Assembly: GCF_020509005.1 (NCBI RefSeq)
Contig: NC_063021.1
Coordinates: 1 to 64,000, forward strand
Source of the DNA: Fulvia fulva
Taxonomy: Eukaryota; Ascomycota; Dothideomycetes; Mycosphaerellales; Mycosphaerellaceae
DNA length: 64,000 bases
Direction of reading: 5' to 3'
Shown: positions 11,315-21,939 of the stretch, piece after piece
Position numbering within the stretch: position 1 is the first letter of the stretch
How the letters are laid out: each line of letters starts with the position of its first letter
The notes under the pieces: model-generated
What the model saw: the letters and a program-made list of their open reading frames with translations, nothing else
Told to the model about the DNA's origin: nothing
The model's database searches: none
Position numbers and translations under genes: made by a program

Positions 11315-11946
11315 TCAGCCATAGTGGTGGAGCGAGTAGTAGTGCGTTGATGGCGTTGGTGATGTTTCTGATGAAGGTGGAGTCGTCCACGAGAAATGTA
11401 GGCGATGGTTCGGCACTTCTCGGGTGCGCGGGCCGAGACGGCGGACACCGGCTGAGTCAGTCAATTGAAAAGCAATGACTTGTCCTTCTGTTGAGATGAC
11501 ACTAGAGACACCGACGCCAAGAGCGCGTTTCATCGTATGACATCTCTCTCTTTTGGGGCATTCAGCCATGAGCTCGAGAGTCACATCTCCATTGGGAGCG
11601 GGTCGATTCAGTGTGCAGAGCACATCGCTCGCTGCTCAACATCGTCCAAAGCATCTGTCCTTGCCACACCTTCGAATGCGCCATGATTGACCGCCAGAGA
11701 GTCAAGTCTCGTCACACCAGCTTCCTTCGCCAGAATCGTTTTTGAGGCGGACTTCATCAACCAGATCGTGGCGTTGAGATGAGCCTGGCCAACGATGTCT
11801 TCGAAACTCATTGGGTGTACCGCCGTGCGAAGCTGCTCGGGTTCGTTCTTCTGGGTGCGCATGAGCATCTGCGTGCAAGGGATCAGCACGGAGCTCAGAT
11901 GCTTGAGGACGTCTTCCAGCCACCGATATGAAGTGGCAACTGCCAT
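11315..11946 (-). pseudogene. Possible decayed hypothetical gene
   Basis: Two open frames on the minus strand meet at 11608-11623. The first (11946-11608, MAVATSYRWLEDVL, 112 residues) looks coding: it has helical, Leu-rich segments such as MSFEDIVGQAHLN. The second (11623-11315) continues in another frame with GVSSVISTEGQVIAFQLTD. Together they suggest one gene with a frameshift near 11615, or an unrecognised intron. I do not recognise the family. Confidence 0.25.
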
Positions 11947-12175
11947 ACAAGCTTACAACTAAGGTTGTCTGTGCTGCTCAGATGCGGGGAATGTCGGATC
12001 GAATCCTTCGAAAGTCGCAAATGCGCTGGAGGATCCATGTGACTCAAGTCTTCGATGTCCATCAATAACTCCATTCAGCATCTGATGTGAGCGATCGTGT
12101 GTGCGATATTGACACATTTGTTTGCTCCATGGGCACGTCGATTCGACAGCGATCGTCTCCCTGCTACTGCCCATC
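11947..12175. promoter_or_regulatory. Upstream region of the alpha/beta hydrolase
   Basis: This 230-bp stretch separates the weak minus-strand locus from the hydrolase start. It must hold the hydrolase promoter, but I recognise no specific motif. Confidence 0.3.
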
Positions 12176-13267
12176 ATGGCCCTCTCGGACTACCCAAGGG
12201 CAGTTCTTACTGCGTGCCTCGCCCTGCTGCCACTCCTGGGATACAAGATATATCAAGACTACATCAAAGATGACAAGAACGCAATCAAAGCGAAGCAGCT
12301 CGGCGACACACTCCGAGCACAGCTTGGACGAGAATGCCGCTTTCGTCTCGACAACGACACTTCTGCGACAATAACACTGCCCGACTATCGCAAACTCGGC
12401 TGCGCTGAATATGGTCAACCAGATGGCAAGCCCATCATCATGCTTCACGGCCTACCAGGTTCTCGTCTTGAGATGGCATGGCAAGACGAGTATGCGAAGA
12501 AGATTGGAGCCAGAATCATCGGCGTAGACCGACCTGGAGTTGGCTGGAGCTCACCACATCCCGGCCGTACGCATCTGAGCTTTGCGCAAGATATCAAATG
12601 TCTCACCGATGCCCTGCAGCTGGACCAGTACGCGGTCATCGGAACATCAGGCGGTGGACCTTATGTTATGGCTTGTGCAGCATATCTTCCAGCCAACAGG
12701 CTCAAGGCCATAGCCAATGTCACGGGCATGGGCGACATACAGAGATACAAATCCACGGGTATGGGCTGGCCGAACTGGCTTGGCTACAGATACATCATTC
12801 ACTGGGCGCCTTGGTTCTTCCGTTGGCACTCTTCCCGATACCTTTGGCCAAAAGACCGTTTGCATCTCAGCGAGGAAGAAAAGCTCAGAAAATGGATTGA
12901 TGAGATCGCGACCCCCAGCGCCAACCCGAAAGACTTGGATGCCTGGGCAGCTTCAGCTGGTGTTGACCTTTTGCGCCTTGCCATGACTGCTGGTCAGGAG
13001 TATTTCCAAGATGGCTTTGATACGCTGATACAAGATGCCACCCTGCTTGGGTCGAAGTGGGACTTTCGAGTTGAGGACATCCGACCAGATCTGCCGATGC
13101 ATCTGTGGTTTGGCAAGCAGGATAAAAATGTCTCCGTGTACCATGGCGTCGAGATCGCAAAGCGTTTTCGCGGAAAAGCGAGGCTGCATTATCTGGATGA
13201 GACGCATCTAAGCCTGCAGGTGAGATACTTCAATCAGATCTTGGATGACCTGGTTGCGGAGTTTTGA
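12176..13267 (+). CDS. Alpha/beta hydrolase with N-terminal membrane anchor
   Basis: This is an intact, intronless gene. I choose the ATG at 12176 (context CATCATGGC), giving 363 residues; an in-frame ATG at 12122 would add 18 residues. The N-terminus (VLTACLALLPLLGYKIYQ) is a hydrophobic anchor or signal-anchor. The fold is a standard alpha/beta hydrolase: HGLPGSR oxyanion region, nucleophile elbow GTSGGGP (Ser), the acid probably Asp in FGKQDKNV and the base His in LDETHLSL near the C-terminus. The substrate is unknown; epoxide-hydrolase-like or esterase activity is possible. It stands alone between two weakly coding stretches. Confidence 0.85.
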   Translation: MALSDYPRAVLTACLALLPLLGYKIYQDYIKDDKNAIKAKQLGDTLRAQLGRECRFRLDNDTSATITLPDYRKLGCAEYGQPDGKPIIMLHGLPGSRLEMAWQDEYAKKIGARIIGVDRPGVGWSSPHPGRTHLSFAQDIKCLTDALQLDQYAVIGTSGGGPYVMACAAYLPANRLKAIANVTGMGDIQRYKSTGMGWPNWLGYRYIIHWAPWFFRWHSSRYLWPKDRLHLSEEEKLRKWIDEIATPSANPKDLDAWAASAGVDLLRLAMTAGQEYFQDGFDTLIQDATLLGSKWDFRVEDIRPDLPMHLWFGKQDKNVSVYHGVEIAKRFRGKARLHYLDETHLSLQVRYFNQILDDLVAEF

Positions 13268-13922
13268 AGTATGATAGCATGATTTAAACCAGTAAATCTT
13301 CACTCCTTCTGAGGGCGGCACGTCGGGCCCGGACTTGAATACCTCTTCGCCTGACGCACAACACTAGCGGTCAGCCACGAGCTAGCTGGATCTGATCTTG
13401 TGCTCTCATGCAGTGCAGATCGCTACTCAATGCAGCGTATTGCACTAGCCTTTCCCGGGCAATGCAGTATTACCTGTTCGCAATGCAGCTGCATGAATGA
13501 AGCTTGGGCTCTGCAACATTCCCGCATCAAGCGGTGTCTTGACACTTCTGTCCGTTGTTGTTGGGTCAACTGTGGAGATCTACCCACTAGAGCTCTCCGC
13601 ATGCATACGACGGCACCATGCACGGCGTTCTTGTGCATGCGAACACAGCATCGACAAACTTTCCTGCTTCACAGTTTTGGTATTGAATGATTTGACTGGC
13701 TGAAGCGACTTCGAGCGACAATTCCTGGCGGCCCGCAGCATGGTGTCCCCGCCGATGGTGGAGAACAAGATGTACGGGGCGATGCAGTATGTCTATAGTG
13801 CCAAACTCAGTTGGAGCTGCACATGTCAAAGCTCAAGCTATCAGCAATGGCTGCGTTCCTGATGCTGTATATAACTCTTCTCTGGTGCTCCCGCGTCTGT
13901 ATATCCAAGGTCAATCAGCACA
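13268..13922. other. Intergenic region, no gene seen
   Basis: This 655-bp stretch lies between two plus-strand genes. Small open frames overlap on both strands without coding features. The last 60 bp contain a TATATAA-like element (about 13868) that could serve the NADase gene. Confidence 0.45.
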
Positions 13923-14678
13923 ATGAGACTCATCTCCACCCTCTGCGTCCTCGCCGTGTGCGCCCTTTCGACACAAGCACAAAGCAATACCACAGTCGGA
14001 AATGCGACTGATGTAAGCAGCTACGATGAATCGAATTAGGATTGAGAAAGGACTCCTACTGACGAACACCCACTGCAGCCAGACCTGAACACAGCCCGCT
14101 GCACCGATTTCTGCGCCGGCACAAACGCAACCGACGACCTCAACACCTACATCTGCGGCGACCCACGCCTAGGTCCCGTCCGCCTCCCCTCCGCCCTCCC
14201 CCTCGACGGCATCGTAGGCGGCGAAAGCACATACCACCGCTTCGGCGGCGCCTGTCCCGGCGAATTCCTCGCACAATGGACCAACGCCACAACCGGCAGC
14301 TTCGTCTACCCGCCCTTCGACGGCTACACCCTCACCACAACCGGGGAACCCGGGATCCTGAACATCTCCCTCGCCGTCGGCACGCTGGTTGATCGGTTCG
14401 GGAGTGAGTTTGGCGCGTACACGTCTCCAGCGGGACTGCCGTATGCGCAGCGGTCGCTGCCGCCGTGGAATTTGAATGCCGCGCCGGGGGCGATGTATCC
14501 GTATAATTATCAGGTGTATGTGGTTACGAGGCGGTTCAATGTGCAGAGTGGGCCGATTGCTGGGTGGTTTGGACAGCAGGGGCTTGGGTTGCAGTTTTTG
14601 ATGCCGAAGGCCGTTGGGGAGTTGGTCGATTCGGGGTATCTTACGAGGTTGAATCAGACTGCGGATCCGCTGTGGTGA
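13923..14678 (+). CDS. Secreted TNT-domain NAD glycohydrolase
   Basis: Two exons (13923-14012 and 14079-14678) flank a 66-nt phase-0 intron with a CTGAC branch site. The product is 229 residues. It begins with a clear signal peptide (MRLISTLCVLAVCALSTQA), followed by an N-glycosylated stalk and four cysteines. The C-terminal half carries the TNT (DUF4237) fold of fungal surface NADases such as the Aspergillus fumigatus enzyme: DRFGSEFGAYTSP, PPWNLN, and GPIAGWFGQQGLGLQF with the Gln that belongs to the active site. Such enzymes hydrolyse NAD+ to nicotinamide and ADP-ribose outside the cell, and are related to a bacterial NAD-depleting toxin domain. No immunity partner is visible, as expected for a secreted fungal form. 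The frame is intact. Confidence 0.88.
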
Positions 14679-14987
14679 TCGGAAGAGGTTGTAGCCGGGA
14701 CGGAATGTGGTCCCGATGGGACAGAGAAGAAAAGAATGCAGCGTGGACTGTTCGCCGCGAGCGCCTCGCGTAACCTACGATGGTCCTCACATCCCACTGG
14801 TACGCCGGCTGGTTCAAGTAGCGATGTTCGTAGCGAAGATGACGATGCGCTTGTAGGCAAATGCTGGAGCTACAGTCTTTGGAAGCAATGCTACTTACAA
14901 CTTCTCTCAAGCATCGCACAAGAGCTCACTCATGATTACCGTACAGGACCTTGAAAATTCACATACACTGACAACCTGTGACTGCAT
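14679..14987. other. Convergent intergenic spacer
   Basis: This 309-bp stretch lies between the 3' ends of the NADase and kinase genes. I see no gene; it should hold both terminators. Confidence 0.5.
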
Positions 14988-16694
14988 CTACACCCCTCTC
15001 CCCGGTCTCCAGCTTGCAGCACTATTACTCGCCCCAGGGTCCGCACTTCGCTCCCTTCGCCGTCCCCGATTCCTCGCCGCCTTCTTCGGCATCGCGGGCA
15101 TCTTCTGCTCCATCTCCAGCCCCTCCATTAGATCTTCATTAGTAGCCTTCCTCTTCGCTCCAGAAGCTGGTGGTCGGCCAAAGTCATTAGGGGTCAGTGG
15201 TGACCAAGCCGGCGGCATAAGCGAAGAGCTCTTGCCCTGTTGCTGTGCCTCTTGCCTCCTTTGCTGGTCAAGTTTGTGCCTGGCCTGGATGTGTGTCACT
15301 TGCTCTGCAGCTCTTGCTCTCTTCCGCTTCTGCTCCGCCAACTTCCATGCGGCTCTGGCTGCACGTTTTCGCTCGGCTTTCTCTTCTTCTGAGGGGTCGT
15401 CTTGGGGAGGGAACAGCATTGGTAAGCTTTCTAGCCCTCCATCTAGTTCATCAACGCTGTCTGCTTGCTCTGCGGTCGTGGGTGCTAAGACAGGTGGCGA
15501 GGGAGGTGGCGCGATCTGGTTGTAGAAGTTGGGGTCATTGCGAGCTTCGTCGTAGAGCATACTTCGTAGCGGATACCCTTCTCTTTTGTAGAAGAGTCGG
15601 AAGCCGAGATCTTCTGGTGGGCTTTCTCGCAGTCGATTAACTTCTGCTTTGCGAGGACTGAGAGTGTCCATGAGGATTTCATTGTAGATATCTTCGAAGC
15701 TGGGACGTTCGTGGGGCAGGTATCGGAGACAGTCCATGACCAGACCTCTCAGTTGAGTGCTATACTTGTTGACTGCGCCCACGCGGAAGGGAGTTGGATC
15801 TTGCGTTTCCTGCCAGTCTCGCTTGCCCTCGTCCATCGAATGATCTCCGTTCTCCATTTGCATCAAACTCCAGATCTGTAAGCCGACCGCCCAGACATTC
15901 GTCCGAGACGTCAGCCTGGCTGGGTACCGATGCGGTGGTCCAAGGCCCTCAAGATAACCCATTGCAGGCTGTCGTACCTCTGGCGGCGAGAAGCGGTAAT
16001 CGCTCAAAAGTCCTTGCCCACGGCCACTACACTCTCCGTTCGCGTATAGTACCGACAAGCCCCAGTCTCCTAGCTTCGTTGTCGGGTAGCCTCTCCACTG
16101 GAAACCTTGGTTCCCGCTAAGAAAGATGTTGTCAGGCTTGATGTCACGATGTACTATCAGGGGCCAGGTTCCTTGGGGGACGTCTCGCTTGTGTACGGCT
16201 CCCCGTTCCATCAGTAGGCCTACTTGGGTCAGGCACCAAAGCGCGTGCCAGCAGAAAGCTTCCGGGACTTCAGCATCATTGATTTGCTGCACCGTCGTAG
16301 CTACTCCGTACCGTAGTTGATAGTCCTTGATCAAACTGCTCAGAGTGCCCTGTGGACAGTACTCTGTGTATATTCTGACCTTTCGAATCCTTTCGTCCTG
16401 ACGCCAGCTTCGTACCATCACCACATTGTTTCCGCCCGGCAGATGTTGTAATTTGAGAGGTGCAAAAACCTCATTAGGTATTTTATAGCTCCTGCCCACG
16501 TCCTGGTAGTGCGGCGACTCTGTGTCCTTCATCGCAACACGGTCAATGATCCGTCCGCTCTCGTCCTGTTTCAGCCAGATTTGTGGCGCTCCATAGGCTC
16601 CAGCACCAAGAACTGGACCGGGGACCCAGCTCTTATTCAGCAGTCCATGAGCCTTGCGGTACTCGTCATCGTTGTTGTAGCTGTTGCTTGCCAT
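14988..16694 (-). CDS. Serine/threonine protein kinase with DWG motif
   Basis: This is one 568-codon open frame starting MASNSYNNDDEY. The kinase domain spans about residues 22-345. Visible motifs: glycine loop GPVLGAGAYG (26-35), catalytic-lysine strand RVAMKD (K56), catalytic loop VHRDIKPDN (181-189), GDWG at the usual DFG site (about 209-212) and SPPE in the activation-segment region. The DFG Phe is replaced by Trp, which is tolerated in some active kinases. After the kinase comes a block (YPLRSMLYDEARND) shared with its neighbours, then a charged, basic coiled-coil-like tail (RKRAARAAWKLAEQKRKRA). It is a tandem paralogue of the next locus and lies 191 bp downstream of it. The substrate is unknown. 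Confidence 0.85.
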   Translation of the reverse strand: MASNSYNNDDEYRKAHGLLNKSWVPGPVLGAGAYGAPQIWLKQDESGRIIDRVAMKDTESPHYQDVGRSYKIPNEVFAPLKLQHLPGGNNVVMVRSWRQDERIRKVRIYTEYCPQGTLSSLIKDYQLRYGVATTVQQINDAEVPEAFCWHALWCLTQVGLLMERGAVHKRDVPQGTWPLIVHRDIKPDNIFLSGNQGFQWRGYPTTKLGDWGLSVLYANGECSGRGQGLLSDYRFSPPEVRQPAMGYLEGLGPPHRYPARLTSRTNVWAVGLQIWSLMQMENGDHSMDEGKRDWQETQDPTPFRVGAVNKYSTQLRGLVMDCLRYLPHERPSFEDIYNEILMDTLSPRKAEVNRLRESPPEDLGFRLFYKREGYPLRSMLYDEARNDPNFYNQIAPPPSPPVLAPTTAEQADSVDELDGGLESLPMLFPPQDDPSEEEKAERKRAARAAWKLAEQKRKRARAAEQVTHIQARHKLDQQRRQEAQQQGKSSSLMPPAWSPLTPNDFGRPPASGAKRKATNEDLMEGLEMEQKMPAMPKKAARNRGRRRERSADPGASNSAASWRPGRGV

Positions 16695-16885
16695 GTTGGA
16701 TGCTTGGGGGTCGAAAGTGCATCATCCTCGGGGCCAGAAAATCTCGAGGATTCGCGTTCGTGAAGTTGTGCATTGTCATTTGGTGAACAAAGGGAAGTTG
16801 ACAAAAGTGACCGGATCGGGATGAAAGTACTGCTTCTTTGTTCCCACCATGGCTACCACATGGAGGAAAGTCTTCATTGACCCAA

Positions 16886-19800
16886 TTATCGCTCGCCATC
16901 GGACGCCTTTCGAGCTGTTCGAGGTCCGTCACTCTCGTCAAGCTCATCGCCTGCCTTCCTCTTTCCACCAGATCCAGAAGACGGCTGTGAGTTACCCACA
17001 GAGCCGCGAGCAACTTGTCCACCCGACGGCTTGTCTACTGTTGGCGTCTTCGGTGGGAGATTCGCGACCGCGCCCTGGGGACCACCAAGATCATCACTGC
17101 TATCGGAATCGCTTGAATCACTCTCTCCATCGTTCCGCTTTGGCTTTGGCTCCGGCTTCGGCGGCAGAGGGAAAGTGTCGTCCTTCGGCCACTTCTCATC
17201 ATTCTCAGCCTCTGTCGCCAAGCTGAGACCCAAGGCATACCTCTCCCTCTCCAGCAGCAAGCTATGCTTGCCCCACAACGCATTCCCAGCCCGTGCATGC
17301 CGCAACTCGTCCGCAGTAGTCTTCCTCTCATCACTCCGTCGCTTCCGAATCTGCTTCAACAGATCTCTGAACGAGATGCGCTCCTCTGGTAAATACTCCA
17401 CACACTGCCTTACCAGCTTCAGCAAATGCGGACTATAGTACTGCACCTGCTGTGGCGTGAATGCTCTCGGCCCGCGTGGTCGACTCCACTCGTCATCTTC
17501 AAGAAAGTCATCATCGCCGCGACACTTCTTTATCAAGCCCCAGATCTGCATGCCCACGCCCCAGACGTTCGTCGCAGATGAGAAGGCAGGGGGAGTCTTT
17601 GCGCCTTCCAGTTTTGGGTTTCGCTCTTCTGGTGCTGAGTGTTGGGAAGGGTTTGTGTATCGTTTTCGCATCTCTTCGAGCGCGGAGCGCTTGTCGTAGC
17701 TACCGACATCGACCGTCATGGTACCCAGTGGAGCAGGCTGCTCGGAAAACGTCAAGGCCGCACCGAAATCGCCAACTTTAGCTTGTGGATAACCACGGAA
17801 AGCATCCTGTGAGGCGTTGCCGAGCATAATATTGATGGCCTTGAAGTCGCGATGAACTATAAGCTCCCAGTTCCTGGATAGCGGGTTGTCAGACTCCAGA
17901 TCTCCTGTCTCCATGAGCATGCCAGCTTGCGCGAGACTCTCGAATACCGCCCACACGAAAGCTTCGGGCAGATATGCTGTTGGCTCATCTCGCGGTTTGA
18001 CCCTATTGTGTTGACAATAGCGCTTGATCAACGACCATAGAGTACCATAGGGACAATACTCCATGAAGATGCGAACACGCTTGCCATCATTGTCGGGGCG
18101 ATAGTTGCGAATTGCGACCACAGATGAGCTGCCTTTCAGCGCTCGCAGTCGGTACATGGCCACCACTTCCACGTCCATATTCTCAGTCTGGTGGGTGCTT
18201 GCAGTGTCGGTATCTTTGATAGCTACGCGATCCACAATGCTGCCGTTGGAGTCTTGCCTGAAGGAAGCTGTTACCTTGCCGAATTTGCCTTCGCCGAGGA
18301 CTGGGCCACCGATCCAGCCTTTCGATAGATCCAATTCTGCGCGCAAGAGTCTTGCCCTCTTAAGTTGCTCTTCATCGTCTTCGACCGCTTGCTCGTTTCT
18401 CGCGTTGCGATCTTGCTCTTCCCAGTCCACTCGCGCGGCATCGTCGTCTTCATCGTCAGCATCTGGCAAGTCTTGCTGGGCTTGTTCAACTCCATCCAGT
18501 AAGATTTGACGAGTATCCCTGTCCGCTTGCCGCTCTGCCCGAAGTCTTGTCAAGTAGGCGACAGTGTGTTCAGGTTCGGCGTGGCCACCTCGGGCCGTTA
18601 TCAAAGCTCCAACATTGGTAAGGACTGCGTCCAGGAGAGATATCTTCTCCTGTTGGCCAGAAATGTAACCATCAACAGCCGTCACATCGTCAGCAGCAGG
18701 AGGGCCGACAGGTTCTAGAGCTGCTTCAAAGGCTGCGACGCTGGCTCGCCAATTCTGTATAGCAGTGAACATCGCAGGCCGATCATCTTCTGATATGTTC
18801 AGCCATGCTTTTGGTGTCTTCGCCGTCGCTAATATTGAGCGTTAGTGCACAAGTTCCCAAACGTAGCCTCGCACTTGGAACTTACGCGGTCCGCCCTTGC
18901 GGCCTTTACGTGCCCGATAGGTCTCCATTTCGAGGTCCCACCATGCTTGTTTCGCATCGGCTTCGTCGTACGGCACCGCTGCTGGCACTGCAGGCACTGA
19001 GGCTGTATTGATGGTCAGCATGTGTTTTTTTCTACATCCCAGCCTGGCAAGATCGAGTTGTATCACGCAACAATTCAAGAGTAAGACTCACCAGCATAAT
19101 TATCGTCATTGCCAGCTGGCTCTTCAGAGGTAGCACGGTCCACCCCATCTTGCGGCTCGCCATTGCCTTCACCGCCAGTATCGTCCAGCTGCTCGGGATG
19201 AGCTTTGCCGTCATCTTCGTCTTCATCTGCATCTGGATCCCGCAAGTTTGGCTGTCCAGGAGGAGCATCAGGTCCGGCCCCGTCGTCATTGTTGTCCTCA
19301 TCCTCTTCGTCATCCTCACTGCTTGATTCTTCTCGAGGCTTTCCGCGTTCCTCACTGTCCGAATCTTTTTCCGCATCGTCACCCCCATCTTCCCGATTCA
19401 ATTTTCTTGATGTATCTTCATTCTGATCCTCATCGTCCTTCGTCGGCTTCTGGGAACCTTGATCCTCGTCCTCTCCGTCTGTCGTCTGTTCTTGAGAATC
19501 TGCAAGTCCATCGTCCTCATTCGTCTGCTTCTGAGAGTCTTCATCTTCGCCCTGCCCATCGTCGGTTTGCTCTGGAAGATCTTCGCTCTCATCTTCCCCC
19601 TCACTCGCCCGCTGCTGAGAGCTTCGCTCATTATCGCCCTCGTCAGCAGACTCTTGCCCATTCTTAACACCGGTAAGACTCGAGACGTCGATCTCCTCAT
19701 CACCACCAGGCACAACATCAGATTCCTCCTCATCATTTGGCAGAGTTTTCAACTTCTTCCTCGGCGTCTCCCTTTCCTGCTTCTCTTCCTCCTCGTCCTC

Positions 19801-21276
19801 CTCGTTCTCACCATCCTCCCTTCCCCTCTTCCCAGCCTTCCCATAATCCTCCCCCCTCCCAAGCATCCAATGTTCCTCCGATCCCTCACTCTCCTCCTCC
19901 TCCTCACTCTCGCTCTCCTCCTCGCGCGCCCTGTCGCTCGAAGTGGGTGTATAAGTTTCCGAACCTTGTGGCTTCCCCTCCTTCCTCAGCGGCGAAGGAG
20001 GCGTACCTGGAAAATCCACATCACCAGCCGCCTCCGTCTTAAGCATACTCCGCAACGCATACCGCTCTTTCCCATCGACATTAAGTCCATACCTCTTCCA
20101 CAGGAACTGGTCCTTTCCAGCGTTACGAAGGTCATGGAAAACATTAGCTTTAGGCTCGTCGTCGTCGTCGCTGGCTCGGATGTGTTCGAGGATTTGGGTG
20201 AAAGTGGGTCTGTTCTCGGGGAGGTACTCCAGACATTGATAGACCAAGTCGAGGAGCGTCTCGCTATACTCTCCCGCAATCTCCTCGTCGAAATCCCTCG
20301 GCTTCTGCGCCTCATCCTCTGTGTAATCGCAATCATGCTGATCCTCCCCCGATATCAGAGCCCACATCAAATGCCCCACCGCCCAAACATTCACTTGCCC
20401 GGAGTACCTCTGGAATCTATCCGGGTCCTGCTGCCCCTCGAGCTTATCCTTATGCTCCTCCGGCGCATCGGTATTGACATACTTCTCGTCGCTGCCCTCC
20501 TGCTGGGGGTTGCGGCTCGTCGTGATATGATCATCACCATGGCGTAGGACTAGCGCTTTGCCGAAATCCGCCAGTTTGGGGACGCCTGGATAGCCTCGGA
20601 ACGTATTGGAGCTCTTGCAGCCGAGGAGGACGTTGTGGGATGTGATGTCTTTGTGGACGATGAGGTCCCACTCCGAATCCGACTCAGCGTCAAGGGAGCC
20701 TTGTTGCATTAGGAGCCCTGCGGTGGCGAGGGACTCCAAGAGGGTCCAGAGCCATGGCTCGGGGATGTATGTATCCCTATCGCGTGCAAGGCCATGGTTC
20801 TCACGCCATTGCTTATGCGCTTTCGCAACGCTCTGTACCGTACCAAAGGGGCAGAACTCGAGATATAGATGCATTCGATGTTTGTTTCGTCGAAGCTTAG
20901 GTCGCACGATCTCGACTATCCGCCAATTCCTCAGCCTCACAACGGTCTCTTTGGCGCCCTCTAGATCGTTGAGACGGCGCATAGCGAGAATTTCGTTAGG
21001 AACAGTCTTGGTGGCTCCAGATTTTTGCTCCCAATATGGCCACATGCTCTCCTCGACGTCGGAGTTCTTGAAAACGAAGCGATCGATGATGCGGCCTTTG
21101 CGATTTTGCTTCAGGTAGAGGCAGCAGTCCTGGGCGAAAGCACCAGAGCCAATATTGGGGCCTGAGACCCAGGAGGTCCCGAGATCCTCTTGGAGTCGTT
21201 CTCTTGCATCGTCGGTCTCACTTTTGTTTCTTGTTCGAGTGGGGAGGCCCTCTCGCGAGAGTCTTTTTGGTGCCAT
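16886..21276 (-). CDS. Tandem double protein kinase (two kinase domains, one gene)
   Basis: Two long kinase frames join in phase through a small middle exon: exon 1 21276-19092, exon 2 19002-18886, exon 3 18828-16886. Introns are 89 and 57 nt, with branch sites GCTGAC and ACTAAC close to CAG and TAG acceptors. The predicted protein has 1414 residues. Kinase 1 (about 36-400): GPNIGSGAF, RFVFKN (K70), VHKDITSHN (HKD instead of HRD, D210) and ADFG (237-239). A very acidic linker (about 440-760) follows. Kinase 2 (about 938-1270): GPVLGEGKFG, RVAIKD (about K972), VHRDFKAIN (about D1095) and GDFG (about D1121). Each kinase ends with a shared block (ERYALRSML-like). The C-terminal tail is charged. 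The alternative is two genes starting at 21276 and 18772, but then exon 2 and the open 54 nt before the second Met would be unexplained. Confidence 0.78.
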
Positions 21277-21927
21277 GGCTGCGAGAATGCCTCACGGCTC
21301 TACTAGCTGGAGGTTTAGCTGTTGACATTATGGAGGTGTTCCGCGGCTGCAGTGGCTTTGTGTTGAACTCGAGATTTCCGAACAAAGACACCATGTCGTG
21401 CTGACCGCTTGTGGAAGTCTTCATGGTTTTCTTTGTTCCAGTGACGCTGTCGAGGAAATGAGCAGTGATATTGCCTTCAAGTCATCGTGATACATGAGCT
21501 TCAGAACATCAGGTACTCCACGAAGATCGCGTCCCCAATTGAAGCAGTAAACGCACTGCCTGGGCGACAATTCACCAGGAAAATATCCCATGGAGTGCAC
21601 GGGCCACTTTGATCTGCCTGTCGACGCCACAAGAGCTTCGCTATCCGGATGGCGGGCTTCATCTCGTGTGCGCACTGGTACGGGTCGTTCACGTCTTCAC
21701 CGGAAAGAATGCAGAGCTTCTGCTCGGAAACGCTCTTCGCAACTGTCATCCTCGTCGCTTATTCCGTGCACCTTCCTTGTCTTGGGCAGAATTTGAGCTC
21801 TGCCAACCATGTGTCACTGCAAACCCATACCTAGACCCTCTCGCATCAGCCAACAGTCGATCACGTACTTGTCATGCTCATCACCGTCAGGGTATCATTC
21901 ACATCTACCAACCACAACCTCAAACTA
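21277..21927. other. Intergenic region, no convincing gene
   Basis: A minus-strand frame at 21421-21675 (about 84 residues, QCVYCFNWGRDLRGVPDVL) has some coding look but no family match, and its upstream context is unclear. I do not call it a gene. The rest is featureless. Confidence 0.35.
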
Positions 21928-21939
21928 CCACCTACCACC

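Noticed and set aside
16666..17022. Possible exon linking the double kinase to the downstream kinase gene
   Set aside because: No donor site is found before the TAA of the double kinase, and the downstream kinase has its own start in good context.
19398..20547. Long hydrophobic plus-strand frame (362 codons) opposite the kinase
   Set aside because: It is the antisense of the acidic linker: GAG/GAC codons read as CTC/GTC give Leu/Val-rich artefacts.
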